NCBI GenBank assembly: GCA_020849855.1
Contig: JADZFO010000060.1
Span: 1 to 64,000 of the forward strand
Reading direction: 5' to 3'
From: a bacterium
GTDB lineage: Bacteria > 4484-113 > JAFGCY01
Length of the DNA: 64,000 bases
Position 1 is the first letter of the stretch, and every line of letters starts with the position of its first letter. Position numbers and translations under genes: made by a program. Below the pieces are notes generated by a model. That model saw only the letters and a list, made by a program, of their open reading frames with translations, made no database searches and had not been told where the DNA came from. Of this stretch, positions 1 through 8,229 are shown piece after piece.

Positions 1-2
1 AG

Positions 3-95
3 CGTGATTCGATCCTGCCCCAGTGGCTGAAGTACTACAATGAAGAGCGTAGCCACAGCGGAATCGGGCATAAAGCCCCAATCTCAAGACTGTAA
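3..95 (+). pseudogene. 3' end of a transposase (IS3/IS481-like integrase core), cut by the window edge
   Basis: The frame starting at base 3 reads to a TAA at 93-95 and ends with WLKYYNEERSHSGIGHKAP. The YYN..R.H motif followed by a proline is the usual C-terminal signature of DDE integrase-core transposases of IS3/IS481 type. Only about 30 residues are visible, so the family and whether the element is intact cannot be decided. The right end of the element may lie near base 116, where the sequence reads outward to ACA (TGT on the other strand), as IS481-type ends do. That boundary is a guess. Confidence 0.6.
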
Positions 96-116
96 ACAGG
101 CTCCTGCAACTCGACA

Positions 117-141
117 TGTAGGGGCGCCCGCAGGCGATTGT
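117..141. repeat. REP-like half repeat, copy 1
   Basis: It begins GTAGGGGCGCC and continues GCAGG, then CGATT. Nearly the same string occurs at 28086-28111 in front of glpX, differing by one substitution, one inserted G and one further base. It shares its first nine bases with the inverted repeat at 196-272. It lies in a 204-base stretch (96-299) that holds no gene. Confidence 0.5.
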
Positions 142-195
142 TTAGCCGAAGTGTAGGAATCAACCGAGTCCGGTAGCGCCGCCCTCAGTGGCGGC

Positions 196-272
196 GTAGG
201 GGCGCACAGAGTGCGCCCGGCCTTAGGCGAGCGATATCGGTTGATAGCCGGGCGCACTCTGTGCGCCCCTAC
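196..272. repeat. Perfect 26-bp inverted repeat (REPIN-like)
   Basis: The left arm is 196-221 and the right arm 247-272. They are exact reverse complements around a 25-base spacer. The outer ends read GTAGGGGCGCAC and GTGCGCCCCTAC, and each arm itself contains a smaller GGGCGCAC/GTGCGCCC palindrome. A related element lies at 3204-3264. This layout resembles paired REP elements spread by RAYT-type transposases. No such transposase gene is in the window. Confidence 0.7.
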
Positions 273-299
273 AAGACGCAATTCGCATGGCGATAGCAA

Positions 300-2423
300 C
301 TACTCACTTCGTTTCAACAGCAATCCATCCTGAGCGGGGAGTGCCAGCTCACCGCGCGCAATCTCACCATTGTTGATCTGTGGCTGCTGGCTGCCGCTCA
401 GCCGCTGCCACTGGCCGGCCGGCAGGGTGATGCTCTTTGCGCTGGGGTAAGGGTTGACCAGGGCCAGGCCGTGCTCATACTCCCGGGCCCAGACGCCCTG
501 CGCGTCGTCATTTGGGTCGACCCAGAGCTGCAGCGGCGCAGCGACAGGCTGGCCGAGCCAGCCGCGCTCGCGGCCCGAATCATCGTACTCGTCAAACCAC
601 ATCAAGCCGAGGCTGCCATGGCCGTTGGTGTTGATCTCGTAGCTGAAGTAGCTGCCGGCGACCAGGGCGGAGCAGAGGCCAAAGCGCATCTTGCGGTAGT
701 TCGGCTTGAAGCCCGGCTTGTCGAAGGGGTTGTCATAGCTGCCGTCGCCGTTGGGGTCCGCCGGGTTGTCGTCCTCGTAGGTCTCCAGCCAGGTGTAGTT
801 CGGCTGGGGTGACAGCGTCGCCCATTCGACCAGGCCTCCGAAGTCTTCATCCGGCGCGCCGAACATGTTGTAGTGCCACTCGGCCGCCGGGTCGTTGCCG
901 CTGTCATTCCACTCGTCGCGAGGGAAGGACTCAAAGTTGTTGCCGTTGTAGTCGCCAAAGCGGCGTCCGCCGCCGTTGTTGCGCAGCACCGGTTTGCCAG
1001 GATACTGGCTGTTCAGCGCTGTCGTGATGCTCTCGATCCCGGACAGCCAGGCGCTGTCGAAGGCAGCAAAGTCGTCGGCAACGTTATCGCGGTCGTGGTC
1101 AATGCTGTTGACCACCTCGCCGGCCAGCCAGCTCTGGGTATCCTCCATCCGGTCCAGCAACAGGCCGTCGCGCACATTGCTGAGGTTGTCGAACCAGCCG
1201 CCGGACTGGTCGACGCCGCTGGCGCTCATCCGCAGGTAGTACTGCCAGAAGGACTCGGGGCCTGAGGCACCGTCGAGGCTGGCCAGTGGGCTGGATGGAG
1301 TGAGGTTGGTGACGTAGGTACCGGGCCAGTAGCGCGCAATGGGCGCGATGCGTTCGCCGCCGCTGTGCGCTGCAGCGCTGCTGCCGTAAGCGCCGCGCGT
1401 GACCGTCAGCGTCATTGCGCCGGGGTTAAGGCCCGTGACCGTCATGATCTCCTGCCCGACCTGCACGTCGCCGTCAACATGGAAGATCTCCCAGGGCGAG
1501 CTTTGGCCATCATGCACCGGGCCGGACTGCTCCCAATCGCTGACGCTGATTGAGGTCGCGCTGGCGTTGATGGCCGAGGACAGCGTCGTCCCCGCCTCAG
1601 TCAGCAGCCAGCCTGCGGGCCAGGCAGGCAGGTAAGGATTCGTCCCAAGGCCGTCAAAGTCCTGCAGGTAGTTGATCTCGCTGAAGGCGGTGTAGGTCAG
1701 CAGGACGATCCCCGGGTTGAGGTCCTTAAGCGCGGTGCCGAAGGGCTTGTCACCCTGGCCTGTTGGGACAAGATAGTTGTAGTCACCGATATGCACGTCA
1801 TAGCGGGCGCAGTCGGCCAGACTGCTTTTGTAGGGGTCGGCGTACCACATCCCGAGGCGCGGAAAGCCCAGCTCATCCGAAGGCGCGTAGGTGGTAAAGC
1901 TCCCGCCGAGAAAGTCGAGCTGACCATCCCTTTCAACTGCCAGGGCTAGGTAGAGGCGCGCATTGGGCGAGCGGAATGCAGCGTGCGGATCCAGTGACCA
2001 GACGGGAAGCTGCCCGCGCTCAAAGGGCGCGCGCCACTCCCATTTCAGGGTCGACCAGTTGCCTACCGCCAGCCAGGCCCGTTGACCCGCGGGCAGGCTG
2101 AAGTCGCTGACATTGACACTCGCGGGCAGCTCATCGCCACTCAGCTGCAAGGCGAAGGTGGCCCAGCCGAAGTCGTCGCTGCCGCTGCGTATCTCCAGGG
2201 CTGCGCCGTTCTGCTGGCTGCCAGGGCTGAGGCCAGCGACGTCGGCAGCGCCGAAACTATGGGGCGAGGCTTTTGCCGAGCGCGGTGGGTCCGCCGGCCA
2301 GGCGAGGCTAAGGGCTGGCGGTACCAGGCCGTCATCAGGGCCATCGCCGGAATCGCCGCCATCGCTGCAAGCCGCCCAGAACATGCAAATGCAGACGCAG
2401 AGGATGCGCAGACAGTGACGCAT
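300..2423 (-). CDS. Putative secreted lipoprotein with glycoside-hydrolase-like domain (GHL15-like)
   Basis: A 707-residue protein. The chosen ATG at 2423 gives a basic N-terminus, a hydrophobic stretch and a lipobox-like FWAAC near residue 20, followed by a Gly/Asp-rich linker, so it should be exported and lipidated. ATG 2468 is an alternative start that adds 15 residues. No Shine-Dalgarno is seen for either. The middle (YDVHIGDYNYL, then LNPGIVLLTYT, FDNLSNV and FPRDEWN) resembles the hypothetical glycosyl hydrolase family PF14885 with its (beta/alpha)8-type strands. This is recognised by pattern only, and no substrate can be named. An inserted segment with TLSSAINASATSISV resembles modules common in phage and adhesion proteins. 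It lies downstream of the MBL hydrolase on the same strand, with a gap of about 110 bases. Confidence 0.55.
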   Translation of the reverse strand: MRHCLRILCVCICMFWAACSDGGDSGDGPDDGLVPPALSLAWPADPPRSAKASPHSFGAADVAGLSPGSQQNGAALEIRSGSDDFGWATFALQLSGDELPASVNVSDFSLPAGQRAWLAVGNWSTLKWEWRAPFERGQLPVWSLDPHAAFRSPNARLYLALAVERDGQLDFLGGSFTTYAPSDELGFPRLGMWYADPYKSSLADCARYDVHIGDYNYLVPTGQGDKPFGTALKDLNPGIVLLTYTAFSEINYLQDFDGLGTNPYLPAWPAGWLLTEAGTTLSSAINASATSISVSDWEQSGPVHDGQSSPWEIFHVDGDVQVGQEIMTVTGLNPGAMTLTVTRGAYGSSAAAHSGGERIAPIARYWPGTYVTNLTPSSPLASLDGASGPESFWQYYLRMSASGVDQSGGWFDNLSNVRDGLLLDRMEDTQSWLAGEVVNSIDHDRDNVADDFAAFDSAWLSGIESITTALNSQYPGKPVLRNNGGGRRFGDYNGNNFESFPRDEWNDSGNDPAAEWHYNMFGAPDEDFGGLVEWATLSPQPNYTWLETYEDDNPADPNGDGSYDNPFDKPGFKPNYRKMRFGLCSALVAGSYFSYEINTNGHGSLGLMWFDEYDDSGRERGWLGQPVAAPLQLWVDPNDDAQGVWAREYEHGLALVNPYPSAKSITLPAGQWQRLSGSQQPQINNGEIARGELALPAQDGLLLKRSE

Positions 2424-2532
2424 CCAGTACTTTCGATGGCCGCGGTTGAGCCCAAAGAGACTGTCCATAGACAGGCAGAGGATACCGCGATCCGCAGCTG
2501 TCGACGAAGGTCTGGCGGGACGAGAACGGATC

Positions 2533-3189
2533 TCAGACTTTCGGGATGAAACGCGCGCCCTCGCCAACATAGGGGTTCAGGCGTTTCTCCTCGCCAATGG
2601 TGGTCAGCTCCTCGTGCCCCGGGTAGACGACAGTGTCATCGGGCAGGGTGTAGAGCTGCGTCTCGATTGAGGCGATGAGGTCCTCGAAGTTCGCGCCCGG
2701 CAGATCCCAGCGGCCGATGGCCCGGCGAAACAGCGTGTCTCCGGAGACGCAGTGCCCCGGCCAGATGAAGGCGACCTGCCCCGGGCAATGCCCGGGCGTG
2801 TGGCGGACTTCGACCTGTTCACCGCAGACGTCCAGCAGCATGCCGTGTTGCAGCAGAACATCGGGCTGCGGCGGCATGATCTCCGGCAGCGGCACGCCCC
2901 AGTTGATGCAGACGCTCTCAAAGCGCTTCAGCACGATCAGGTCATCCTTGTGCAGATAGACCGGCGCGCCGCTGGCCTGCTTAAAGTGGCCGACGCTGTA
3001 AACATGGTCGAAATGCGCGTGGGTCAGCAGGATCTGCTCGAGCTTCCAGTTGCGCTCCTGGGTGAAGTCAAGGATGTCCTCGCTGTCCAGGCTGGGATCA
3101 ACGATCGCGCAGCGGCCCTCGGCCTCGTTGGCAAGAAGGTAGACATTGTTGGGCAGCGGGCCACGGATGAAGCGGTGGACGGTTAACAC
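2533..3189 (-). CDS. MBL-fold metallo-hydrolase (glyoxalase II/YcbL-like)
   Basis: A 218-residue single-domain metallo-beta-lactamase fold enzyme, probably cytoplasmic. The metal ligands are all visible: THAHFDH at 56-62, the TPGH histidine at 134, Asp151 in SGDTLF and the His of YPGHEE at 192. Size and motif spacing match the small glyoxalase-II-like hydrolases acting on thioesters such as S-lactoylglutathione analogues. The large C-terminal substrate domain of true glyoxalase II is absent, so the substrate is open. The start is GTG at 3189, with TAGAAT exactly six bases upstream (3196-3201), which suggests a leaderless mRNA. It is divergent from the YaaR gene across a REP-like repeat. Confidence 0.85.
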   Translation of the reverse strand: MLTVHRFIRGPLPNNVYLLANEAEGRCAIVDPSLDSEDILDFTQERNWKLEQILLTHAHFDHVYSVGHFKQASGAPVYLHKDDLIVLKRFESVCINWGVPLPEIMPPQPDVLLQHGMLLDVCGEQVEVRHTPGHCPGQVAFIWPGHCVSGDTLFRRAIGRWDLPGANFEDLIASIETQLYTLPDDTVVYPGHEELTTIGEEKRLNPYVGEGARFIPKV

Positions 3190-3195
3190 CGGGAA

Positions 3196-3201
3196 ATTCT
3201 A
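3196..3201 (-). promoter_or_regulatory. -10 box TAGAAT of the MBL hydrolase gene (leaderless)
   Basis: TAGAAT, then six bases, then the GTG start at 3189. There is no Shine-Dalgarno, so transcription would begin at or next to the start codon. Confidence 0.6.
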
Positions 3202-3203
3202 CT

Positions 3204-3264
3204 TGTAGGGTGCACGCGTGCGTGCACCAGTGGATAGAAGGTGCAGGCACGCCTGCACCCTACA
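3204..3264. repeat. REPIN-like inverted repeat in a divergent promoter region
   Basis: The arms 3204-3228 and 3240-3264 (outer ends TGTAGGGTGCA and TGCACCCTACA) are inverted copies with only a few mismatches, separated by 11 bases. The element fills the space between the two divergent -10 boxes (3196-3201 and 3273-3278), so both -35 regions fall inside it. It is related to the 196-272 repeat. Confidence 0.65.
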
Positions 3265-3272
3265 GACAGAGC

Positions 3273-3278
3273 TACAAT
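3273..3278 (+). promoter_or_regulatory. -10 box TACAAT of yaaR-holB (leaderless)
   Basis: TACAAT is followed by six bases (CTCGCA) and then GTG at 3285. This decides the start of the YaaR-like gene against an in-frame upstream ATG that would lie inside the repeat. Confidence 0.65.
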
Positions 3279-3284
3279 CTCGCA

Positions 3285-3707
3285 GTGACCTTCATCAACC
3301 CCCTGGGCAAGCCCGCCGCGCCGGCAACACCGGGGGCTGTGCGCGGGAAGGATCGCCGCCGCGCTGCGGACAAGGGCGAGGCGCCGTCCCTGGCTGCGCT
3401 TTTTGAGCCCCTGGCGCAGGAGGTCGAGCAGCTTACCGACGAGCTGCTCAAGGAGCCGAACGGCGAGAACCTGGAGCGCTACAAGCGCTCGGTGCGCAAG
3501 TTCCTCGACCTTGCCACCCGCGAGCTGATGCAGCTCAACACCGAGAGCGCCTTCGGCTTCAAGCAGCGCCTCTTCAGCACGATCACCCGGGTGGACCTGC
3601 ACCTTGGCGAGCTGGCCGATTCCGTGCTGGGCCGCCAGCAGGACATGGGCCGGATACAGAACCTGGTCGAGCAGGTTAAGGGTCTGCTGGTGGACCTGTA
3701 CCGCTGA
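3285..3707 (+). CDS. yaaR: YaaR-like protein (DUF327)
   Basis: About 140 residues, mostly helical, beginning with a disordered Pro/Ala/Arg-rich stretch of about 30 residues. The conserved core reads LERYKRSVRKFLDLATREL and then QLNTESAFGFKQRLFSTI, typical of DUF327. Its biochemical role is unknown. The next gene is holB, with its ATG overlapping this TGA by one base. In Bacillus yaaR also sits directly before holB, so the neighbourhood supports the assignment. The open frame extends upstream to an ATG at 3210, but that would translate the REP-like repeat. The GTG with a properly spaced -10 box is preferred. Confidence 0.8.
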   Translation: MTFINPLGKPAAPATPGAVRGKDRRRAADKGEAPSLAALFEPLAQEVEQLTDELLKEPNGENLERYKRSVRKFLDLATRELMQLNTESAFGFKQRLFSTITRVDLHLGELADSVLGRQQDMGRIQNLVEQVKGLLVDLYR

Positions 3708-4771
3708 TGCCTCCGCGCCGCAAACAGGAACTGCCCGAGCGCGCCGGCCCGGAACTGCTGGCCCGCGTTGAGGACTTTCGCGGCCAGGCCCTGGCGCGCA
3801 AGGTGATTGAGGCCTATCTGCAGCGCGGACGCATGGCGGGCACGATCCTGTTGCTGGGCGAGCGTGGGCTGGGCAAGACCACCCTGGCCAGCCTGATCGC
3901 GCGCAGCCTGGTCTGCGAGCGCAACCGCGAGCAGCATGCCGGACAGCGCTTCTGGTTCTGCGGCGAGTGCTATGCCTGCAGCAGCATCGCTTCAGGCAAC
4001 CAGCCGGAGTATGTAACAGTGCGGCCGCGGGGCCAGGACATTACCGTGACCCAGGTGCGCGAGGAGTTCGACGGCTTTTCCAGCGCGCTGCTGCATCCCA
4101 GTGTGCTGAGCCACCGCATCTTCATCTTTGACGACGCGCACCATCTGAACGAGGAAACAGGCAACCAGCTTCTCAAGCTGCTGGAGGAAGCCCCGGAGCG
4201 GACTGTGTTCATCATGGTTTCCGACCGGCCGGGTATGCTGCTGCCGACAATCCACAGCCGCGGCCAGAAGATCCGCCTCAGCCCGATGTCGGCCGCGGAG
4301 CTGCGCGCAGCCCTGCTGCAGGATGAACCGCAGGCGGGCGGCGACGCGGTCGCCGAGGCCGTGCGCATGTCCGCGGGGCGTTATGTGGATGCGCGCTGGC
4401 TTCTGCTCAACCGCGACTGGCGCGAGGCGGTCAAGCGCCTGGCAGCAGTGCTGGGCGGCGGGCGCGGCGAGCTGGCGGCCAGCGCCAGACCCCTGGCGGA
4501 TATGGAGCTGGCGCGCCTGTGGGACAAGGAGCTGAGCGACTCCGGTCTGAGCGAAGAGGATGCGGCCAAGCTGATCCCGGCAGCGCGCAGGAACACGCTG
4601 GCGCGTCTGGCCCTGGGCCTGGCATATGACCGAGCGGCCTGGTGGGCCCTGACGCAGCAGCCCCTGCGGCGCGGAATCCTGGATGCGCTGGCAGAGATGA
4701 AGACGCGGGTCAGCCAGAATTGCGACCCGGAGCTGGCACAAGCAGCCCTGTCTGTCCGCCTGGGTATCTGA
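3707..4771 (+). CDS. holB: DNA polymerase III delta' subunit (clamp loader)
   Basis: A 354-residue AAA+ clamp-loader subunit of the replicative polymerase, which helps open and load the sliding clamp. Visible features are Walker A GERGLGKT (51-58), a zinc module with Cys70, Cys85, Cys88 and Cys91 (CGECYAC), a Walker B-like FIFDDAHH (139-146), and LLKLLEEAPERT leading into the sensor region. The usual SRC motif reads SRG here. The length is typical of delta'. DnaX (tau/gamma) shares these motifs but is longer and keeps a stricter Walker B, so delta' is the better call. It is translationally coupled to yaaR through a TGATG overlap. Confidence 0.9.
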   Translation: MPPRRKQELPERAGPELLARVEDFRGQALARKVIEAYLQRGRMAGTILLLGERGLGKTTLASLIARSLVCERNREQHAGQRFWFCGECYACSSIASGNQPEYVTVRPRGQDITVTQVREEFDGFSSALLHPSVLSHRIFIFDDAHHLNEETGNQLLKLLEEAPERTVFIMVSDRPGMLLPTIHSRGQKIRLSPMSAAELRAALLQDEPQAGGDAVAEAVRMSAGRYVDARWLLLNRDWREAVKRLAAVLGGGRGELAASARPLADMELARLWDKELSDSGLSEEDAAKLIPAARRNTLARLALGLAYDRAAWWALTQQPLRRGILDALAEMKTRVSQNCDPELAQAALSVRLGI

Positions 4772-4786
4772 TCCGCTGCCCGGCTG

Positions 4787-7468
4787 CTACAAGCCAGCCG
4801 GCGACTGGACCTCGGCGGGCAGCTCGACGGCGCCGGAGTCATCACTCCAGGTAACCATGAAGCTGCTGTACTTGCCGGCCAGCATGGTATGGCGCGGGAA
4901 GACTCGTACCGTGAAGCCGTAGAGTCCGCTCTGGCTGGAGGCCAGCATGGTGCTGTAACGCAGCACTCGGCTGGAGTCTGAGCCGTTCTGGTACTCATCC
5001 TGGAACTGCATGGACTGGCCCGCGCCGTTGCTGAAGAAGCCGTCGGCGTTGACCGGGCCGCGGTAGACCTCGACCAGCAGGTCCTCGGCACTCAGGCCGG
5101 CGGGGTCGATGCTGACCGAGACGCTGATCTCCTCGCCCACGGTCAGACTGCCGGAGCCACCCTCGTCGCCGGAAGACACATGCGCCCCGTTCAGGCCCGC
5201 GCCGCCCACCTCCAGGCTCAGCACCCTGACACCCGGCCAGGCCGCCTTGATGCGGCTGCGCCACTGGGCCAGTTCCTGCGCACCTGCAAAATTATCGCGG
5301 GCCAGGGCCTGGTAGCGGCTGTGCGCCGGCACATAGGCTTCCTCAATGTAGTTGCGCAGCATGCGGTGGCTGGTGAAGCGCGGGATCAGGCTGGACATGG
5401 AGCGCTTCATGCGGGCCACCCAGTCGCGGGGCAGGCCGGCCGAGTTGCGGCGGTAGAACAGCGGGATGACGTCCTGTTCGATCAGCTCATAGAGCGCGTC
5501 GCCCTCGATGCGGTCCTGGTAGGCGCTGTCGTCATATGTCTCGCCGTTGCCAATGGCCCAGCCATAGGCCGGGTCATAGGCCTGGTCCCACCAGCCGTCC
5601 AGGGTGCTGAGGTGCAGCCCGCCATTGGCGACGGCTTTCATGCCACTGGTGCCGGACGCCTCGAGCGGCCGGCGCGGCGTGTTAAGCCAGACGTCGCAGC
5701 CCTGGACCATGTGACGGGCCACCGTGATGTCGTAGTCCTCAAGGAAGACGATGCGGCTGCGCAGGCCTTCGTCGCGGACAGCATGGATGATCTCGCGAAT
5801 GAAGCGCTTGCCTTCGTCGTCCCGCGGATGGGCCTTGCCGGCAAAGATGATCTGCACCGGCATTTCGCGGTTAGAGAGCATCTGCTTAAGGCGGCTGATG
5901 TCGCGCAGCAGCAGGGTGGCGCGCTTGTAGGTGGCGAAGCGCCTGCCAAAGCCGATGGTCAGGGCCTCGGGGTTCAGCACTTCGGCCGCGGCCTGGGCCT
6001 CGTCCGGCGCTGCACCGCGGCGCATGACCTGCGCGGCCAGGCGCCGGCGGGCAAAGGCCACCAACTGGGCCCGGCGGCTCTCATGAGTCCGCCAGAGCTC
6101 TTCGTCGGGGATCTCGCTGATACGGTTCCAGATGCCGGGCGTGATCGGGTCGCTGCGCCAGGCCGGGTCCAGATAGCGATTGAAAAGGTCAGCCATGTCG
6201 CGGCTGAGCCAGGAGTAAAGGTGGATCCCGTTGGTCACCGGGCCAATCGGCACTTCGTCCTGGGGCAGGCCCGGCCACAGCCCGTGCCACATTCCGCGGC
6301 TGGTGACCGCATGCAGACGCGCCACGGCATTGCTGAAGGTCGCAGTGCGCAGGGCCGACACGGTCATGCAGAAGCTGCGCGGCTCGCCGGCAGGGTCGCG
6401 GCCCAGCGCGGCGAAGTCCTCCCAGCTGCTGCCCAGGCTTTCGGCGAAGGGGCCCAGATAGCGCTTGAGCAGCGCATCGTCGAAACGGTCGTTGCCGGCG
6501 GGCACGGGCGTGTGCGTGGTGAAGACATTACCGCTGCAGCTGGCTTCAAGGGCGGCCTGCAACGGCAGGCCCTGCTCGCGCATGAGCTGCCGGGCGCGCT
6601 CCAGGGGAAGAAAGGCGCTGTGGCCCTCGTTCATGTGGCAGACGCTGGGCCGCAGGCCCAGGGCCTGCAGCATCAGGCTGCCGCCGATGCCAAGCAGGAT
6701 CTCCTGGCGGATGCGCATGGCCAGATCGCCGCCATAGAGCTGGTTGGTCAGTGCGCGGTCATCCGCGGCGTTCTGCGGGAGGTTGGTGTTCAGCAGGTAA
6801 AGCGGGATGCGGCCGACCTGGACGCGCCAGATGCTGGCCGCCACATGCCGCTCGCTGCCCAGCGCGCTGCAGTAGGGCACGCTGATAACAAGCGGCTCCT
6901 CCTGAGCGTCGCGGACCTGCTGGATCGGCATGTTGACGAAGTCGTTCTCGTCGTAGCGTTCCTGCTGCCAGCCGTCGACGTTCAGGTACTGGTGGAAGTA
7001 ACCCTGGCGGTAGGCCAGGCCGACCGCCACCAAAGGCAGGCCCATGTCGCTGGCGGTCTTGAGATGATCGCCGGCCAGGATGCCGAGGCCGCCGGAGTAA
7101 ATGGGCAGGCAACCGGCCAGGCCGAATTCGGCGGAGAAATAGGCCACCTGCAGGTCGTGAACATTGGGATAGTGGCGCTGGAACCAGCGCGGGGATGTCA
7201 GGTGTTCATGCAGGTTGCGCTGGACGCGCTCAATGGAGGCCAGGTATCCCTCGTCCTCGGCCAGGGCCAGCAGGCGCTCCTGGCGCACGCGGCCCAGCAG
7301 CAGGACCGGGTTCTGACCCAGCTGCTCCCAGAGCTGCGGGTCAATGCGCCGGAACAGTTCGCCGGCCTCAAAATTCCAGGTCCACCACAGGTTGCGCCCC
7401 AGCTCCGCCAGAAAGTTCAGCTTTTCCGGCAGGCGCGGACGGATGACGTATACAAAGCTTGGTTTCAT
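4787..7468 (-). CDS. glgP: Alpha-glucan (glycogen/maltodextrin) phosphorylase, DUF3417 type
   Basis: An 893-residue GT35 phosphorylase that releases glucose-1-phosphate from alpha-1,4-glucans in the cytoplasm. The N-terminus (RNLWWTWNFEAGELFRRIDP) is the DUF3417 region of the alpha-glucan phosphorylase family found in many bacteria and archaea, distinct from the E. coli GlgP/MalP branch. Later motifs are YFSAEFGL, YSGGLGILAGDHLK, FATYKRATLLLRD, and SGTSGMKAVANGG with the lysine that carries pyridoxal phosphate. About 130 C-terminal residues continue as beta-rich sequence. No other glycogen gene is adjacent. TAGGCT lies six bases before the ATG, but GAGGC also precedes it, so the mode of initiation is unclear. 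Confidence 0.92.
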   Translation of the reverse strand: MKPSFVYVIRPRLPEKLNFLAELGRNLWWTWNFEAGELFRRIDPQLWEQLGQNPVLLLGRVRQERLLALAEDEGYLASIERVQRNLHEHLTSPRWFQRHYPNVHDLQVAYFSAEFGLAGCLPIYSGGLGILAGDHLKTASDMGLPLVAVGLAYRQGYFHQYLNVDGWQQERYDENDFVNMPIQQVRDAQEEPLVISVPYCSALGSERHVAASIWRVQVGRIPLYLLNTNLPQNAADDRALTNQLYGGDLAMRIRQEILLGIGGSLMLQALGLRPSVCHMNEGHSAFLPLERARQLMREQGLPLQAALEASCSGNVFTTHTPVPAGNDRFDDALLKRYLGPFAESLGSSWEDFAALGRDPAGEPRSFCMTVSALRTATFSNAVARLHAVTSRGMWHGLWPGLPQDEVPIGPVTNGIHLYSWLSRDMADLFNRYLDPAWRSDPITPGIWNRISEIPDEELWRTHESRRAQLVAFARRRLAAQVMRRGAAPDEAQAAAEVLNPEALTIGFGRRFATYKRATLLLRDISRLKQMLSNREMPVQIIFAGKAHPRDDEGKRFIREIIHAVRDEGLRSRIVFLEDYDITVARHMVQGCDVWLNTPRRPLEASGTSGMKAVANGGLHLSTLDGWWDQAYDPAYGWAIGNGETYDDSAYQDRIEGDALYELIEQDVIPLFYRRNSAGLPRDWVARMKRSMSSLIPRFTSHRMLRNYIEEAYVPAHSRYQALARDNFAGAQELAQWRSRIKAAWPGVRVLSLEVGGAGLNGAHVSSGDEGGSGSLTVGEEISVSVSIDPAGLSAEDLLVEVYRGPVNADGFFSNGAGQSMQFQDEYQNGSDSSRVLRYSTMLASSQSGLYGFTVRVFPRHTMLAGKYSSFMVTWSDDSGAVELPAEVQSPAGL

Positions 7469-7633
7469 AGCCTCAGCCTATTAATCGGCGGATACGCCGG
7501 CCGGCAGTATGCAGATACAGGCGCGGCGCCGGTCCGGGAGCGCCGCCGGCCCTTCCGCGCGGGGCCAGTCTAGCATCCGGGTGCTGCCTGTCCCGGAGGC
7601 TGGTCAGGACGCGGGCCGCACGCGGAGGCGGAC

Positions 7634-7644
7634 TATGTTAATAT
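7634..7644 (+). promoter_or_regulatory. Possible -10 region of the rimP operon
   Basis: The AT-rich string TATGTTAATAT contains TATGTT and TAATAT in an otherwise very G+C-rich intergenic stretch (7469-7728), about 85 bases before rimP. No clear -35 is seen. Confidence 0.35.
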
Positions 7645-7669
7645 GATGATTGTCAATCTGCCGTGGGCG

Positions 7670-7694
7670 GGCCACTTTCTGCGTGGCCTTTTTT
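7670..7694 (+). terminator. Terminator-like hairpin in the rimP-nusA-infB leader (possible attenuator)
   Basis: The stem GGCCAC (7670-7675) pairs with GTGGCC (7683-7688) around a seven-base loop and is followed directly by six T residues (7689-7694). It lies after the likely promoter and 34 bases before the rimP ATG. It could end upstream transcription or act as an attenuator of the operon that encodes NusA. Confidence 0.6.
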
Positions 7695-7728
7695 ATGCCT
7701 CTCAGGCAGAGAGTGGAAAGGCGGGCTG

Positions 7729-8208
7729 ATGTATAGAGACCTTTTGCAACTGGAGGAAGAGCTGGACAAGCTGTTGTACGACTTCGGCTACCAGCTTGTT
7801 GACCTGCAGACGGTCTCGGGGCGCAGCAGCCGCCGCTTCAGGCTCTTCATTGAACGCGTGGATGGCCAGCCGGTGACTATTGAAGACTGCGGCAAGGTAG
7901 CCCCGCAGGCCCGCCTTTACCTTGAGGGCCTCGGGATTTACGACAAGACCAGCAGTCTTGAGGTAGGCAGTGCCGGACTGGACCGTGTACTGAAACGTGA
8001 CCGTGATTTTGAGCGCTATCTTGGTCATGAAATCAAGGTGACCTTCCATGAAGGCCAGCAGAAGCGTTCTGTAAACGGAGAGCTCAGCAGCTTCAACGAC
8101 GAAGTACTGGTACTCAGCCCCAGCCCCGGGCAGGGCCTGAGCGGCAGTCTGAGCATTCCGCGGGCGCAGGTGGAGCAGGCGCGGCTGGTGCCGCATTACA
8201 AGCTGTAG
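7729..8208 (+). CDS. rimP: Ribosome maturation factor RimP
   Basis: A 159-residue protein needed for late 30S subunit assembly. It shows the RimP N-terminal fold (GYQLVDLQTVSGRSSRRFRLF, then an acidic DCGKVAP where many homologues have DC..vS) and LEVGSAGLDRVL in place of the usual EVSSPGLDRPL. The C-terminal Sm-like barrel follows (GHEIKVTF, VNGELSSF). ATG 7729 is chosen because GGAAAGGCGGG precedes it at fair spacing. The open frame runs further up, but that would read through the terminator-like hairpin. It is the first gene of the rimP-nusA-ylxR-infB operon, with nusA starting 21 bases later. Confidence 0.9.
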   Translation: MYRDLLQLEEELDKLLYDFGYQLVDLQTVSGRSSRRFRLFIERVDGQPVTIEDCGKVAPQARLYLEGLGIYDKTSSLEVGSAGLDRVLKRDRDFERYLGHEIKVTFHEGQQKRSVNGELSSFNDEVLVLSPSPGQGLSGSLSIPRAQVEQARLVPHYKL

Positions 8209-8229
8209 GCGGGTTTCGGGGAGAAGATC

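Noticed and set aside
5180-7573. 797-codon open frame on the + strand opposite glgP
   Set aside because: Shadow frame. The opposite strand encodes a complete glucan phosphorylase with all motifs.
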